DNA of 37,496 bases, taken from NCBI GenBank assembly GCA_903847315.1, contig CAINDG010000049.1:1-37496 (forward strand), written 5' to 3'. The number at the start of each line of letters is the position of its first letter. Within the stretch, counting starts at the first letter, position 1. Below the pieces are notes generated by a model that saw only the letters and a list, made by a program, of their open reading frames with translations, did not search any database and was not told where the DNA came from. The stretch comes from an uncultured Planctomycetota bacterium (GTDB lineage Bacteria; Planctomycetota; Phycisphaerae; Sedimentisphaerales; UBA12454). Below are positions 23,958 to 32,946 of the stretch, piece by piece. The position numbers were made by a program, and so were the translations under genes.

Positions 23958-25973
23958 ATGAAAGTTTCTTTAAACTGGCTCAAAGATTACGTTCAGATAA
24001 CCGAATCTCCGCAGGAGCTTAGCGCTCTTTTGAGCAATTTAGGCTTCGGCACAGAAAGCATCGAGCAGACTGGCGACGATACCGTCATAGACATTGAAAT
24101 CACGAGCAATCGTCCCGATTGTCTCTGTCACATCGGCATAGCGCGCGAAATCGCCGCCGCTACAGGCAGAGAGCTTACGATTCCGAAAGTAAAATTTGAG
24201 CCTCTCAAAAAAGACATTGCCTTAATGATTAGCGTCGAGATACTTGAACCTCAACTCTGCGGCAGATACACCGCAAGGATAATCGAAGGCGTAAAAATCG
24301 GCCCCAGTCCTTCCTGGATGGCTAAAAAACTCGAAGCTATCGGTCTTCGCAGTGTAAACAACGTCGTTGATGCGACAAACTATGCGATGATGGAGACCGG
24401 CCAGCCTCCTCACGCGTTCGATTACAATAAAATTCGCAACGCAAAAATTATTGTCCGCCTGGCAAAAAAAGGCGAAAAACTCGTCAGCATCGACGGCACA
24501 AATTGCGTTCTTTCGCCAGATATGCTCGTTATCGCAGACCCATCCGGCCCTGTCGCCGTAGCAGGCGTTATGGGCGGCCTCGAAACTGAGGTAAGCAATT
24601 CAACCATCAATATTCTTCTCGAGGATGCCTCTTTTAATCCGGTAATCACCCGAAAAACCTCACGAAATCTCAACCTGCCCAGCGAGGCGGCGTACAGATT
24701 CGGCCGAACGGTCGATATTGAGCAGATTGACTGGGCATCGCAGAGAACCGCTCAGCTTATCGCTCAGGTCGCGGGTGGAAAAATCGTCGAAGGCGTTGTT
24801 GACGCCTATCCCGGCAACACTCCGAACAATCGTAAGGTTGCAATGAGGTTCAGCAGGGTCAAAAAACTGCTCGGCATAGACGTCTCTCAGCCGTCGGTCT
24901 TTGAAATTCTTCGCGGCCTGGCTTTCAGTCCGCAGAAAAGCGAAACGGATAAAATTTTATGCACTATTCCCACCTGGCGGCCTGATATTGCAAGAGAAGT
25001 CGATTTGATTGAGGAAGTCGCAAGGGTTTTCGGCTACGATAAAGTCGGCATACGCCAGAAAATCAACATCGAAGTCGCTCCCGTTGACCAAAGACAGCAG
25101 ATAATCGGCAAAGCAAGCGGCTTTCTGAACAGTTGCGGCTTCTATGAAACTATAACGCCGGGCTTCTCTGAAGACAAAACAGCACAACTGATAACCGACA
25201 AAACAGCGGATATTCATCTTGTTGTAAAAAATGAAAGCAGCAGAACCGCAAATTTACTCAGAAGCTCTCTGGTCGGCTCATTACTTGAAGTCCTCGCCCG
25301 CAATTACAACGCCGCCAATAAAAATATAAAAATTTACGAAATAGCGAACGTGTTCAGGAAACTCGAAAACGGCGCCCATACGGAATATTGCTCTTTGGCT
25401 GCTCTTTGCGATGATGATTTTCGAATCCTGCGGGGAGCGATTGAAGGCGCGATAAAGACCGTTGACGGTCAGGCAAAAATCGTATTCAAACCCGCCGATA
25501 TCTTCTGGGCAAAGACCGGCGCTGAAATAACTGTAAACGGCCAGACAATCGGTTTCGCCGGCGCGGTAAAAGACCAGATTTTATCTTCGCTCGACATCAA
25601 GGCTCAATTAGTTTGCGCCGCCGAGATTAATTTTGATATGCTCGCTCAGTTAAATCCCGAACAAATCAAAGCAAAACCGCTGCCGAAATTCCCCGCCATC
25701 AGCAGAGACCTTTCGCTGATAGTCGGTGAACCTGTTCAATGGTCGCAAATAGAGACTGTTGTCTTATCGAAAGCTCCGCAGGAGCTTGAGGATTTTAAAT
25801 TTGTCGGCATTTACAGAGGCAAGCCCATCCCTGCCGGCAAAAAGAGCGTTACCGTTTCGCTCTGTTTCAGAGATGACGACGGCACCTTGCAGCACCAGAC
25901 CGTTGACTCTTGGCAGAAAGATATTATTTCCACTCTCACTGCCGCTGTCGGCGCAGAACTAAGACAGGCATAA
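23958..25973 (+). CDS. pheT: Phenylalanyl-tRNA synthetase beta chain, short form
   Basis: This 671-residue beta chain charges tRNA-Phe with PheS, which is not adjacent. The N-terminus (MKVSLNWLKDYV...ESIEQTGDD) goes straight to VIDIEITSNRPDCL. The EMAP/OB-like tRNA-binding domain of about 110 residues found in E. coli-type PheT is missing. The B3/B4 editing domain (VVDATNYAMMETGQPPHAFD), B5 domain and catalytic-like core follow. The C-terminal FDX-ACB anticodon domain is intact (LPKFPAISRDLSLIVGE to GAELRQA). It has its own promoter just upstream. Confidence 0.95.
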   Translation: MKVSLNWLKDYVQITESPQELSALLSNLGFGTESIEQTGDDTVIDIEITSNRPDCLCHIGIAREIAAATGRELTIPKVKFEPLKKDIALMISVEILEPQLCGRYTARIIEGVKIGPSPSWMAKKLEAIGLRSVNNVVDATNYAMMETGQPPHAFDYNKIRNAKIIVRLAKKGEKLVSIDGTNCVLSPDMLVIADPSGPVAVAGVMGGLETEVSNSTINILLEDASFNPVITRKTSRNLNLPSEAAYRFGRTVDIEQIDWASQRTAQLIAQVAGGKIVEGVVDAYPGNTPNNRKVAMRFSRVKKLLGIDVSQPSVFEILRGLAFSPQKSETDKILCTIPTWRPDIAREVDLIEEVARVFGYDKVGIRQKINIEVAPVDQRQQIIGKASGFLNSCGFYETITPGFSEDKTAQLITDKTADIHLVVKNESSRTANLLRSSLVGSLLEVLARNYNAANKNIKIYEIANVFRKLENGAHTEYCSLAALCDDDFRILRGAIEGAIKTVDGQAKIVFKPADIFWAKTGAEITVNGQTIGFAGAVKDQILSSLDIKAQLVCAAEINFDMLAQLNPEQIKAKPLPKFPAISRDLSLIVGEPVQWSQIETVVLSKAPQELEDFKFVGIYRGKPIPAGKKSVTVSLCFRDDDGTLQHQTVDSWQKDIISTLTAAVGAELRQA

Positions 25974-26034
25974 CCCCTAAACCGATAATATCACAAACAA
26001 AAAAATCCTCGCGCACGGTTCGCATAAAAACAAT

Positions 26035-26068
26035 GGGCAGGCGGATGAGGAGGATATACCGTCTGCCC
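26035..26068. ncRNA. GAGGAG-loop hairpin, copy 1 (candidate structured RNA)
   Basis: GGGCAGGCGG (26035-26044) faces CCGTCTGCCC (26059-26068), with loop ATGAGGAGGATATA. The one non-Watson-Crick position is G-U if the plus strand is the RNA and A-C if the minus strand is. On the minus strand the stem is followed by ATTGTTTTTATG, a terminator-like U tract, and the loop reads UCCUCCUC, which is anti-Shine-Dalgarno-like. A near copy lies 146 bp to the right. Confidence 0.4.
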
Positions 26069-26173
26069 TGAAGAAAAAATCAAGGAATCAAAAATCCCTT
26101 CATTATCTATACGAAAAAATAGCCAAAACTGTTTGCCTAAATAGCTGTTAAATCCTTTGTCGCAAACCAGCGC

Positions 26174-26268
26174 AAAAAAAATGGCAGGCGGCCGAGGAGA
26201 GAAACCGCCATGCCGTGTGCGCCTCCTAAAGAGGAGGAGGTACGTGTGGGTTATCTAAAATACCATTT
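26174..26268 (-). ncRNA. Candidate small RNA with C-rich loops and intrinsic terminator
   Basis: A minus-strand promoter at 26275-26304 would start an RNA near 26268. The RNA contains CCTCCT-CTTT-AGGAGG (26237-26222). It then ends in a hairpin, GGCATGGCGG (26214-26205) with CCGCCTGCC (26191-26183), loop UUUCUCUCCUCGG, followed by A and eight U (26181-26174). That is a textbook terminator, for a length of about 95 bases. Exposed CCUCCUCC and CUCUCCUC could pair with Shine-Dalgarno sequences. The same hairpin read on the plus strand exposes AGGAGA. Confidence 0.42.
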
Positions 26269-26274
26269 CCTATT

Positions 26275-26304
26275 ATTATACGTCAAGTAAAATTTCCTGT
26301 TCAA
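26275..26304 (-). promoter_or_regulatory. Candidate sigma70 promoter for the minus-strand small RNA
   Basis: On the minus strand TTGAAC (26304-26299), an 18-base spacer and a perfect TATAAT (26280-26275). No minus-strand gene lies downstream until far to the left, so a short RNA is the simplest product. Confidence 0.45.
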
Positions 26305-26613
26305 ATAATTTTTTATCGAAGTTTCTTTAATTTTAAGTAAAATTCGGTATGGATTTTAATACTCTTACCGACTGTAAGGGAATAAAATACCAAATGTCAC
26401 AATAAAATATTGCTATGATTGAAAAAAAACGAATAAATGCGTTCAATCGCCTAATAAAAGATGGGTAAATGGTTTTTTGCCGAATAACGGCTACGCAACG
26501 GGCAAATATCACAAAAATACCGTTATTTGCTTATTTTTGATGTTTTCGGCCTTTCCGAAAATGAAAATAATGTTTAAAATACGTTTTTGTAGCTTCTTAT
26601 AGAGAAAGCACTT

Positions 26614-27474
26614 ATGGCGAGCCATAACCTGGCAAAAATAAATATAGGCGAACTCGAAATTATCGGTTATTCGGTCGCAGGCGAAGAAACCGTAATCGGT
26701 ATGCCGCAGTTCGATGTCTGCTTCGATATCGGCAAATCCCCTGATCAGCTTATAAGCATAAATAATGTCCTTCTTACCCACGGCCATATGGACCATTCCG
26801 CCGGAATTGCATATTACCTTTCGCACAGAAAATTCTGCGGACAACGGCCGGGCACAGTTCTTCTGCCTGAAAATCTCATACTTTCTTTGCGGGAGATAAT
26901 AGATGCCTGGGGAAGACTTGACGGAAATAAAATTCCCGCAAGACTAATCGCTATGCAGGCAGGCGATGAGTTCCAGATTAAGCCTAATCTTCTTGTCAGA
27001 GCCTTTGCGACAAAACACTGCAAAGGGTCGCTGGGTTTCACCGTTATTGAAAAAAAGAAAAAACTCAAAGAAGAATATCTCGGCCTGTCAGGCGGTGAAA
27101 TTGTCGCTTTAAAGAAAAAAGATATAGCAATAGATTATCCCGTTGAAATACCGCTCGTAACATATCTCGGCGATACGCGATATTCCAATTTCGCGAAACT
27201 GGACTATATCGCCAAAAGCAAAATTCTGATTGCCGAGTGTACCTTTGTTTGCGATGAGCATACCGACAGGGCCCTTGCCGGCGAACATATGCATATCGAC
27301 GACCTCGCTAAAATGCTCGCCGAGCTTGATAATGAATATGTAATCCTTACACACTTAAGCCAGAGAACACATATTCTGGATGCCAAAAAGATTCTGAAAG
27401 AAAGATTAAGCCCCGCCATTTATGAAAAAACGGTTTTACTGATGGACAAAAAAAGCCGCCTGCGGCAACCATAA
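26614..27474 (+). CDS. Metallo-beta-lactamase-fold hydrolase, RNase Z-like
   Basis: This 286-residue protein has LLTHGHMDHSAGIAYYLS near 53-70, the HxHxDH metal site, then TKHCKGSLGF, LGDTRYSNF (Asp ligand), ECTFVCDEHTDRA, a late HMHIDDLA and LTHLSQR. The order matches the RNase Z/ElaC branch, but the protein lacks an obvious exosite, so whether it processes tRNA 3' ends or another substrate is open. The Shine-Dalgarno is weak (GAGAAAG). The structured region lies directly upstream. Confidence 0.85.
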   Translation: MASHNLAKINIGELEIIGYSVAGEETVIGMPQFDVCFDIGKSPDQLISINNVLLTHGHMDHSAGIAYYLSHRKFCGQRPGTVLLPENLILSLREIIDAWGRLDGNKIPARLIAMQAGDEFQIKPNLLVRAFATKHCKGSLGFTVIEKKKKLKEEYLGLSGGEIVALKKKDIAIDYPVEIPLVTYLGDTRYSNFAKLDYIAKSKILIAECTFVCDEHTDRALAGEHMHIDDLAKMLAELDNEYVILTHLSQRTHILDAKKILKERLSPAIYEKTVLLMDKKSRLRQP

Positions 27475-27529
27475 CTGAATAGAAGATTGACAGCCGTCAG
27501 GCCTCTTCGACGCCTTGTCTTTAACGGGG

Positions 27530-27558
27530 TTGACAAAAGATATAAGTTATTTTACCAT
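27530..27558 (+). promoter_or_regulatory. Candidate promoter for the TPR gene
   Basis: A perfect TTGACA at 27530-27535, a 17-base spacer, and TACCAT at 27553-27558 (4/6 match to TATAAT). The motif GTTATTTTACC occurs at the -10 region and again just before the start codon. Confidence 0.45.
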
Positions 27559-27601
27559 AAAACATTTGAAATAGGGTGTTAGTGGAGTTATTTTACCTTT
27601 T

Positions 27602-29011
27602 ATGACAGAAGCAGTAACAGACAATACCGGCGATTTGAGCAAGGCAGTAGCTTTTTTCAAAAGGGCTGAAGAGGTTGCCTCAACGGACAACTTCGATTAT
27701 GCAATCGATTTGTATATCGAAGGTTTGCAGCGCGCGCCGGATGCGGTGGAGCAGGGGCACAAACCGCTGCGGTATAACGCTCTTGTCAGGCACGGAAAAG
27801 GCGGTAAAAAAGCTTCAATGTTTGAAGAAATGAGGCGCAAATCATCCAAGAAAAAAACACCGCTTAAAAATATGCTCAACACCGAGTTTCTGCTGGCAAA
27901 AGACCCTGATAATCTGACATACGCAGAACAAATGCTTAATGCCGCCGTTGAGGGCGGATTTAAAAAGACCGCATTATGGATTGCCGATTTGATATTCGAG
28001 GCAAACAGGGGCGCTGAAAAACCCAACCTTGCGACATTTCTGCTCTTGAAGAATTCATACGCAGCCATAGAAGAATACGCTAAGGCTGCCGCATCATGCG
28101 GATACGCCTGTAAATTAAAACCCGAAGACGGAGCGCTGGCAGACGAATTCAAAGACCTTTCGGCAAGACTCGCTATGCAGAAGGGAAAATACGACCAGGA
28201 GGGCGGAGATTTCAGAGACTCCATCAAAGACAGGGAATCTCAGGAAAAATACCAGTCCCAGCAGGCTACCATAAAGAGCGTCGATGTCAGGCAGCAGGCG
28301 GTTAATGATGCCAGGCAGATATATCAGGCGGACAAGTCGTCGCAGAATATATTTAAACTTGCCGGTGCGATGAACGACGTTCAGACCGATAGCGCCGATA
28401 ATGAAGCGATAAAACTGCTGGAAGACGCCTATGAAGAGTTTAAAGACTTTTCCTTCAAAAAAAGAGCGGGCGAGATAAGGCTTAAAATGCTCCGCCGGCA
28501 CGTCAGAAAAGCAAGGACAGTCGTTGAGGCGGACTCATTGAATCAGAAATCAAGAGAAGTATTCGACGCGGCGACAAGACAACTTCTTGCCGCTGAGCTT
28601 GAGCATTATAAACTGTGTATGGAGAATTATCCGACAGATTTGCGGCTCAAGTACGAATATGGCGTTCGGCTGATAAGAAATCAGCGGTACGACGAGGCAA
28701 TTCCGTTTTTGCAGGAGGCAAGCAAAGACATCAGGCACAAGATTGCCGCTATGAATAAAATCGGCCTTTGCTTTTTCATCAAGAATTGGTTCAAAGACGC
28801 TGCCGATATCTTCAAAGAAGCCGTGGAAGCTTATGAAATAAAAGACGATGACATCGCGAAGGAATTAAGGTATAATCTGGCCAGAGCTTATGAGCAGCTG
28901 GGGAATATGGACGAAGCGCTTGAGCTCTATCGCAGGATTGCGCAGATTGATTTTACATACAAGGATGTTAAGATGAAAGTCGATAGATTAAGAAAATCTG
29001 AGCAGGAATAA
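27602..29011 (+). CDS. Tetratricopeptide-repeat protein
   Basis: This 469-residue, helix-rich, soluble protein has an N-terminal TPR pair (LSKAVAFFKRAEEVASTDNFDYAIDLYIEGLQRAP). A basic stretch (KGGKKASMFEEMRRKSSKKK) and a central coiled region of mixed charge (about 200-330) follow. Three C-terminal TPRs end it (YGVRLIRNQRYDEAIPFLQEA, IGLCFFIKNWFKDAADIFKEA, NLARAYEQLGNMDEALELYRR). It probably acts as a protein-interaction scaffold; partners are unknown. No signal peptide. It lies 65 bp before rpsT. Confidence 0.88.
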   Translation: MTEAVTDNTGDLSKAVAFFKRAEEVASTDNFDYAIDLYIEGLQRAPDAVEQGHKPLRYNALVRHGKGGKKASMFEEMRRKSSKKKTPLKNMLNTEFLLAKDPDNLTYAEQMLNAAVEGGFKKTALWIADLIFEANRGAEKPNLATFLLLKNSYAAIEEYAKAAASCGYACKLKPEDGALADEFKDLSARLAMQKGKYDQEGGDFRDSIKDRESQEKYQSQQATIKSVDVRQQAVNDARQIYQADKSSQNIFKLAGAMNDVQTDSADNEAIKLLEDAYEEFKDFSFKKRAGEIRLKMLRRHVRKARTVVEADSLNQKSREVFDAATRQLLAAELEHYKLCMENYPTDLRLKYEYGVRLIRNQRYDEAIPFLQEASKDIRHKIAAMNKIGLCFFIKNWFKDAADIFKEAVEAYEIKDDDIAKELRYNLARAYEQLGNMDEALELYRRIAQIDFTYKDVKMKVDRLRKSEQE

Positions 29012-29076
29012 ATTGAATTAAGAATATTTTCCGGTGAAACAAATAAACGTAAAAAGATTTTTAGTCAGGAGTTAAA

Positions 29077-29343
29077 ATGGCACATTCATTATCGGCCAAA
29101 AAAAGAGTAAGGCAGAACACAAAACACAAAGTTATCAACCGCGCTCGCAAAAGTGCTGTCAAGACGCAGATTAAGGGCCTTGTGACGGCTTTAGACGGCG
29201 GAAATAAAAAAGCCGCTGCCGAGCAGTTCAAGCTCATTATTAAACAGCTTGACAAGGTTGCCGCAAAAGGAACCATACATAAGAAAAAAGCTGCAAGGCT
29301 CAAATCTCGTATGGCTCGCAAAATCAACAAGCTTAAAGGTTAA
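29077..29343 (+). CDS. rpsT: 30S ribosomal protein S20
   Basis: This 88-residue, very basic protein has the typical start MAHSLSAKKRVRQNTKHKVINRARKSAVKT and ends with HKKKAARLKSRMARKINKL. It binds 16S rRNA early in small-subunit assembly. CAGGAG precedes the ATG. A strong intrinsic terminator follows 26 bases after the stop. Confidence 0.97.
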   Translation: MAHSLSAKKRVRQNTKHKVINRARKSAVKTQIKGLVTALDGGNKKAAAEQFKLIIKQLDKVAAKGTIHKKKAARLKSRMARKINKLKG

Positions 29344-29368
29344 AATTTGTCATTAAGAAATTGTTTAT

Positions 29369-29411
29369 AACAGCGCTATGCCGGTGAAAATATGGTATGG
29401 CGCTGTTTTTT
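29369..29411 (+). terminator. Intrinsic terminator after rpsT
   Basis: AACAGCGCTATGCC (29369-29382) pairs with GGTATGGCGCTGTT (29394-29407) over 14 bp with two G-U pairs and an 11-base loop. T residues run from 29406 to 29411. The rnr ATG lies 24 bases further on, so rnr may have its own promoter or depend on read-through. Confidence 0.88.
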
Positions 29412-29434
29412 GTTGTTTAAGAGAAAAGAATTAA

Positions 29435-31621
29435 ATGGTTGAAGTTTTAAAAAAGAAAATAATGACCCATCTGGGTCACAAAGAATACAAGCCGACAAAG
29501 CTTTTCGATATCGCAAAGTCTTTGGGGATAGGCAAGGCCGAATTTGAGGATTTTGAAAAAGCGTTCGAGTTACTTCGCGCTGACGGACTTGTTATCATCG
29601 GCTCAAAAAATCTCGTTTCACTGCCGCCGGTCTCCGGAAAAATTTGCGGCACGTTCCGCGGGTCAAGAAAAGGCTTTGGATTTGTAACGCCGACCGAGCG
29701 AAATTCGCACGGCGATTTGTTTATCCCTGCCGATTATACCGCAGAGGCAATGACCGGCGATACGGTTATCGCCAAAGTCATAAAAGAAGCCCGCCGCGGT
29801 GCAGAAGCCCGGTATAGCGGCAAAATCATCGAAATCGTCCAGCGAGCTAATAATCGCTTTGTCGGCACTGTAATAAGAAAGGGCGATTCATATTATCTTG
29901 TGCCGGACGGTAAATTTACCGAGGTTATAGAGCTCCAAGATGTTGCCGCGAAAAATGCGCAGCCCAACGACAAGGCCGTTGTCGAAATAATCAGCTTTCC
30001 CACACACCAAAATTACGCACGCGGCGTTGTCGTCGAAGTGCTCGGCAAAAGCGGGGCATATAAAACTGAAATTGACGCCGTTATCAGGCGTTTTACTTTG
30101 CCTTATGAATTCAGTTCCGATTGCCTTACGGCGGCGGGACAGGCGGCAAGAAATTTCGAATCGGCAGATTTCTCAGACAGGCTCGATTTAACAAAAAAAA
30201 TCATCGTAACTATCGACCCTGAAGACGCCAAAGATTTCGATGACGCTATAAGCATTGAAAAAAATCCAGACCGGACTTTTACGCTCGGCGTACACATTGC
30301 CGATGTCAGCACTTTCGTCAAGCCCGGTTCGGCTCTTGATATCGAAGCAAAGGACAGGGGCAATAGTGTTTATCTGCCGGGCCTTGTGCTTCCAATGCTG
30401 CCGGAAACTCTCAGCAACGGCGTTTGCAGTCTCCAGCCCGAACAGAGACGCCTTACAAAATCCGCTTTTATAACTTATGACAATTCAGGGAAAGTTCTCA
30501 AAACAGAATTTGCCGAAAGTATCATCCGCTCAACCGCGAGACTGACATATACCGAAGCCGACAGAATTCTGAAAGGGCAAAAGACAGACAGGCCCGCTGA
30601 AGTCGTTTCGCTTCTGCGCGATATGAAAACTCTTGCGGAAATAATCGAATCGCGGCGCAATAGCGAAGGTATGCTGCATCTCGATTTGCCGGAGATTGAA
30701 CTTGTCTTCGACAAGGCCGGCAGAGTTGTTGACGCGCATCCGGCCGATAACAGTTATCCTCACACGATGATAGAAATGTTTATGGTCGAGGCGAACGAAG
30801 CGGTCGCCCGGCTCCTCGACAGTCTGGATATTCCTTTTATACGAAGGATACATCCGGACCCGGATTCGCTGAGCTTAAAAGGACTTGCAAAAACTCTCAA
30901 GGTTCTCGGCTTTTCAGTGCCGAAAAATCCGGACAGGTACGATTTGCAGAGTATTATTAATTATGTAAAGGACTCCCCTGCCGGTTTCGCGGTAAATACT
31001 TATATTCTCCGCTCTCTTGCCCGTGCGGAGTATTCGCCGCTGTCAATCGGCCATTACGCACTTGCGTCCCGGCATTATTCGCATTTTACAAGCCCAATCC
31101 GCAGATACGCAGATTTGCTTATTCACAGACTGCTTGAGCTTTACCTTAAAGGAAAGGCGCAAAAAAACAACAGCGGCGTTTTGTCCGCTGAAGAACTCGT
31201 GGAAATCGGCAGACATATCAGTTTCACCGACCGCAGAGCTGAAGACGCGGAATCCGACCTGCGGACGGTTTTCGTCCTGCAGCTTATGCAAAATCGACTG
31301 GGCCAGACCCTTCAGACCGTCGTATGCGGCCTTGCGAATTTCGGCATCTTCGTTCAGTGCACAAAATTCGGTATTGAAGGGCTTATTCCGATTGATTTGC
31401 TCGGAACGGATAAATTTGTTTATGACCACTTCGCTCAGTGCGTTCACGGCGCAAAGAGCGGAAAAATCTTCCATATAGGTATGGCTTTGACAGTTAAGAT
31501 TGTATCGGTTAATCTGGCCGCAAGACAACTTAATGTTGTACCGGTAGAAAAGTTTAAAGAAAGACCTGACCACCAGAAAAAAATAAAAAATAAAAACCAA
31601 CAAAAGAAGAAGAAAAGATGA
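29435..31621 (+). CDS. rnr: Ribonuclease R
   Basis: This 728-residue 3'-5' exoribonuclease is of the RNase II/RNB family. The N-terminal winged-helix segment (EYKPTKLFDIAKSLGIGKAEFEDFEKAFELLRADG) is followed by a cold-shock domain (KGFGFVTPTE...GDLFIPADY). The catalytic RNB domain has TIDPEDAKDFDDAISIEK (the Asp cluster) and HYALASRHYSHFTSPIRRYADL. A C-terminal S1 domain (TVVCGLANFGIFVQC...GLIPIDLLG) and a Lys-rich tail (KKIKNKNQQKKKKR) follow. It unwinds and degrades structured RNA. It overlaps the alkaline phosphatase start by 4 bases (ATGA). Confidence 0.96.
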   Translation: MVEVLKKKIMTHLGHKEYKPTKLFDIAKSLGIGKAEFEDFEKAFELLRADGLVIIGSKNLVSLPPVSGKICGTFRGSRKGFGFVTPTERNSHGDLFIPADYTAEAMTGDTVIAKVIKEARRGAEARYSGKIIEIVQRANNRFVGTVIRKGDSYYLVPDGKFTEVIELQDVAAKNAQPNDKAVVEIISFPTHQNYARGVVVEVLGKSGAYKTEIDAVIRRFTLPYEFSSDCLTAAGQAARNFESADFSDRLDLTKKIIVTIDPEDAKDFDDAISIEKNPDRTFTLGVHIADVSTFVKPGSALDIEAKDRGNSVYLPGLVLPMLPETLSNGVCSLQPEQRRLTKSAFITYDNSGKVLKTEFAESIIRSTARLTYTEADRILKGQKTDRPAEVVSLLRDMKTLAEIIESRRNSEGMLHLDLPEIELVFDKAGRVVDAHPADNSYPHTMIEMFMVEANEAVARLLDSLDIPFIRRIHPDPDSLSLKGLAKTLKVLGFSVPKNPDRYDLQSIINYVKDSPAGFAVNTYILRSLARAEYSPLSIGHYALASRHYSHFTSPIRRYADLLIHRLLELYLKGKAQKNNSGVLSAEELVEIGRHISFTDRRAEDAESDLRTVFVLQLMQNRLGQTLQTVVCGLANFGIFVQCTKFGIEGLIPIDLLGTDKFVYDHFAQCVHGAKSGKIFHIGMALTVKIVSVNLAARQLNVVPVEKFKERPDHQKKIKNKNQQKKKKR

Positions 31622-32946
31622 AAATTGTAAAATATCTTATTCTGACTGTTTTTCTCATACAGTCTCTTGTATTTGCATCTCCGGCCGATTGTCCTAAAAA
31701 TATTATCCTGATAATCGTTGACGGCGGCGGATTTAATCATATCGACGCATTGGACTATTACGCTAACGGCAAAAAAGGTTCGCAGTCTTTTGAAAAATTT
31801 CCTGTAAAACTCGCGGTAACCACCTACTCTGCCGGCGGTTCTTACGAACCGAAAAGGGCAGTAAAGGATTTTAATTATGCCAAAAGCGGCGCTACAGACA
31901 GCCCGGCAGCGGCAACGGCTTTGGCAACAGGAGTAAAAACATCCAACGGCTCACTCGGCATCGATACTAACGGCAAAAATATCGAAAACATCATAGAAAG
32001 ATGTGAAAAGCTCGGAATGTCAACAGGCGTCGTAACAACAGTACCGATAAGCGATGCCACGCCTGCAGGATTTGTCGTACATCAAAAATCCCGAAAAGGT
32101 TTCGAGGAAATTGCTGATGAAATGATTAATAAAAGTGCGCTTGAAGTTATTTTCGGCTGCGGAAATCCTTTATTCGATGATGACGGCAAAAAACTCGACT
32201 TTCCGGGCGAGATTAAATATGTCGGCTCACGCCAAATCTGGAATTTGCTTATCGAAGGTTCAGCCGGCGCCGATGCGGACGGCGATGAAATAACCGATAA
32301 ATGGACATTGATACAAAGCAAACAGGACTTTATAAATCTTGCCGAAGGCCAAACGCCGAAAAGGGTTTTGGGAATCGCCGAGGTTGCCACCACATTGCAG
32401 GAAAATCGAAGCGGAAAATCCATTGTTCCATTCGACGTGCCGTTAAACCAGAATATTCCGACCCTGGCCCAAATGACAAGTGCCGCGATAAATGTTCTCG
32501 ACGATGACCCGGATGGTTTTTTCGTTATGATTGAAGCAGGAGCCGTTGATTGGACCTCGCACAAAAATAACAGTGCAAGAATGATTGAGGAAATGATGGA
32601 TTTCGACGGTGCCGTCGATGCCGTTATCAATTGGGTCGAAACTAAAAGTAACTGGCAAGATAGTCTCCTGATAATCACAGCAGACCACGAATGTGGTTAC
32701 CTGACGGGCCCCAATAAAAACAGGCGAATCGTAAACAACGGCAAAGGAAAGCTGCCCACGATGCAATTCAATAGTACAAATCACACAAACTCACTTGTCT
32801 TTCTCTTTGCGAAAGGCCAGGGCTCTAACCTTCTTGCGAAAAAAGCGAAAGGCAAAGACCCTGTTTACGGCCCATATATAGACAATACCGATATAGCGAA
32901 AGTTATTTTTGCTCTCCTTGAAAAGAGAGTTGCTGTGAAAAAATGA
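31618..32946 (+). CDS. Alkaline phosphatase, secreted
   Basis: This 442-residue phosphomonoesterase of the alkaline phosphatase superfamily has an N-terminal signal peptide (residues 1-20, LILTVFLIQSLVFA before SP). IILIIVDGGG (Asp35, metal), SGATDSPAAATALATGVKT (Asp94 and the nucleophile Ser95), ISDATPAGFVVHQ, IEAGAVDWTSHKNN and TADHECGYLT (metal ligands), and a later His (NSTNHTNS) complete the set. It acts outside the cytoplasm. The start overlaps the rnr stop by 4 bases, an unrelated pairing that suggests co-transcription. The 3' end is followed at once by an inverted repeat. Confidence 0.94.
   Translation: MKIVKYLILTVFLIQSLVFASPADCPKNIILIIVDGGGFNHIDALDYYANGKKGSQSFEKFPVKLAVTTYSAGGSYEPKRAVKDFNYAKSGATDSPAAATALATGVKTSNGSLGIDTNGKNIENIIERCEKLGMSTGVVTTVPISDATPAGFVVHQKSRKGFEEIADEMINKSALEVIFGCGNPLFDDDGKKLDFPGEIKYVGSRQIWNLLIEGSAGADADGDEITDKWTLIQSKQDFINLAEGQTPKRVLGIAEVATTLQENRSGKSIVPFDVPLNQNIPTLAQMTSAAINVLDDDPDGFFVMIEAGAVDWTSHKNNSARMIEEMMDFDGAVDAVINWVETKSNWQDSLLIITADHECGYLTGPNKNRRIVNNGKGKLPTMQFNSTNHTNSLVFLFAKGQGSNLLAKKAKGKDPVYGPYIDNTDIAKVIFALLEKRVAVKK

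Larger units (their letters stand above)
25974..26613. other. Gene-free, strongly structured intergenic region
   Basis: 640 bp with no convincing coding frame. It holds two related hairpins with GAGGAG loops (26035-26068 and 26181-26216) and a CCTCCT/AGGAGG hairpin (26222-26237, loop AAAG). It also holds a minus-strand promoter (26275-26304), a 7-bp inverted repeat GATTGAA/TTCAATC (26417-26423 and 26442-26448), and a perfect 7-bp hairpin TTTTCGG-CCTTT-CCGAAAA (26543-26561) just before the MBL gene. The last could be an operator. Confidence 0.6.
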
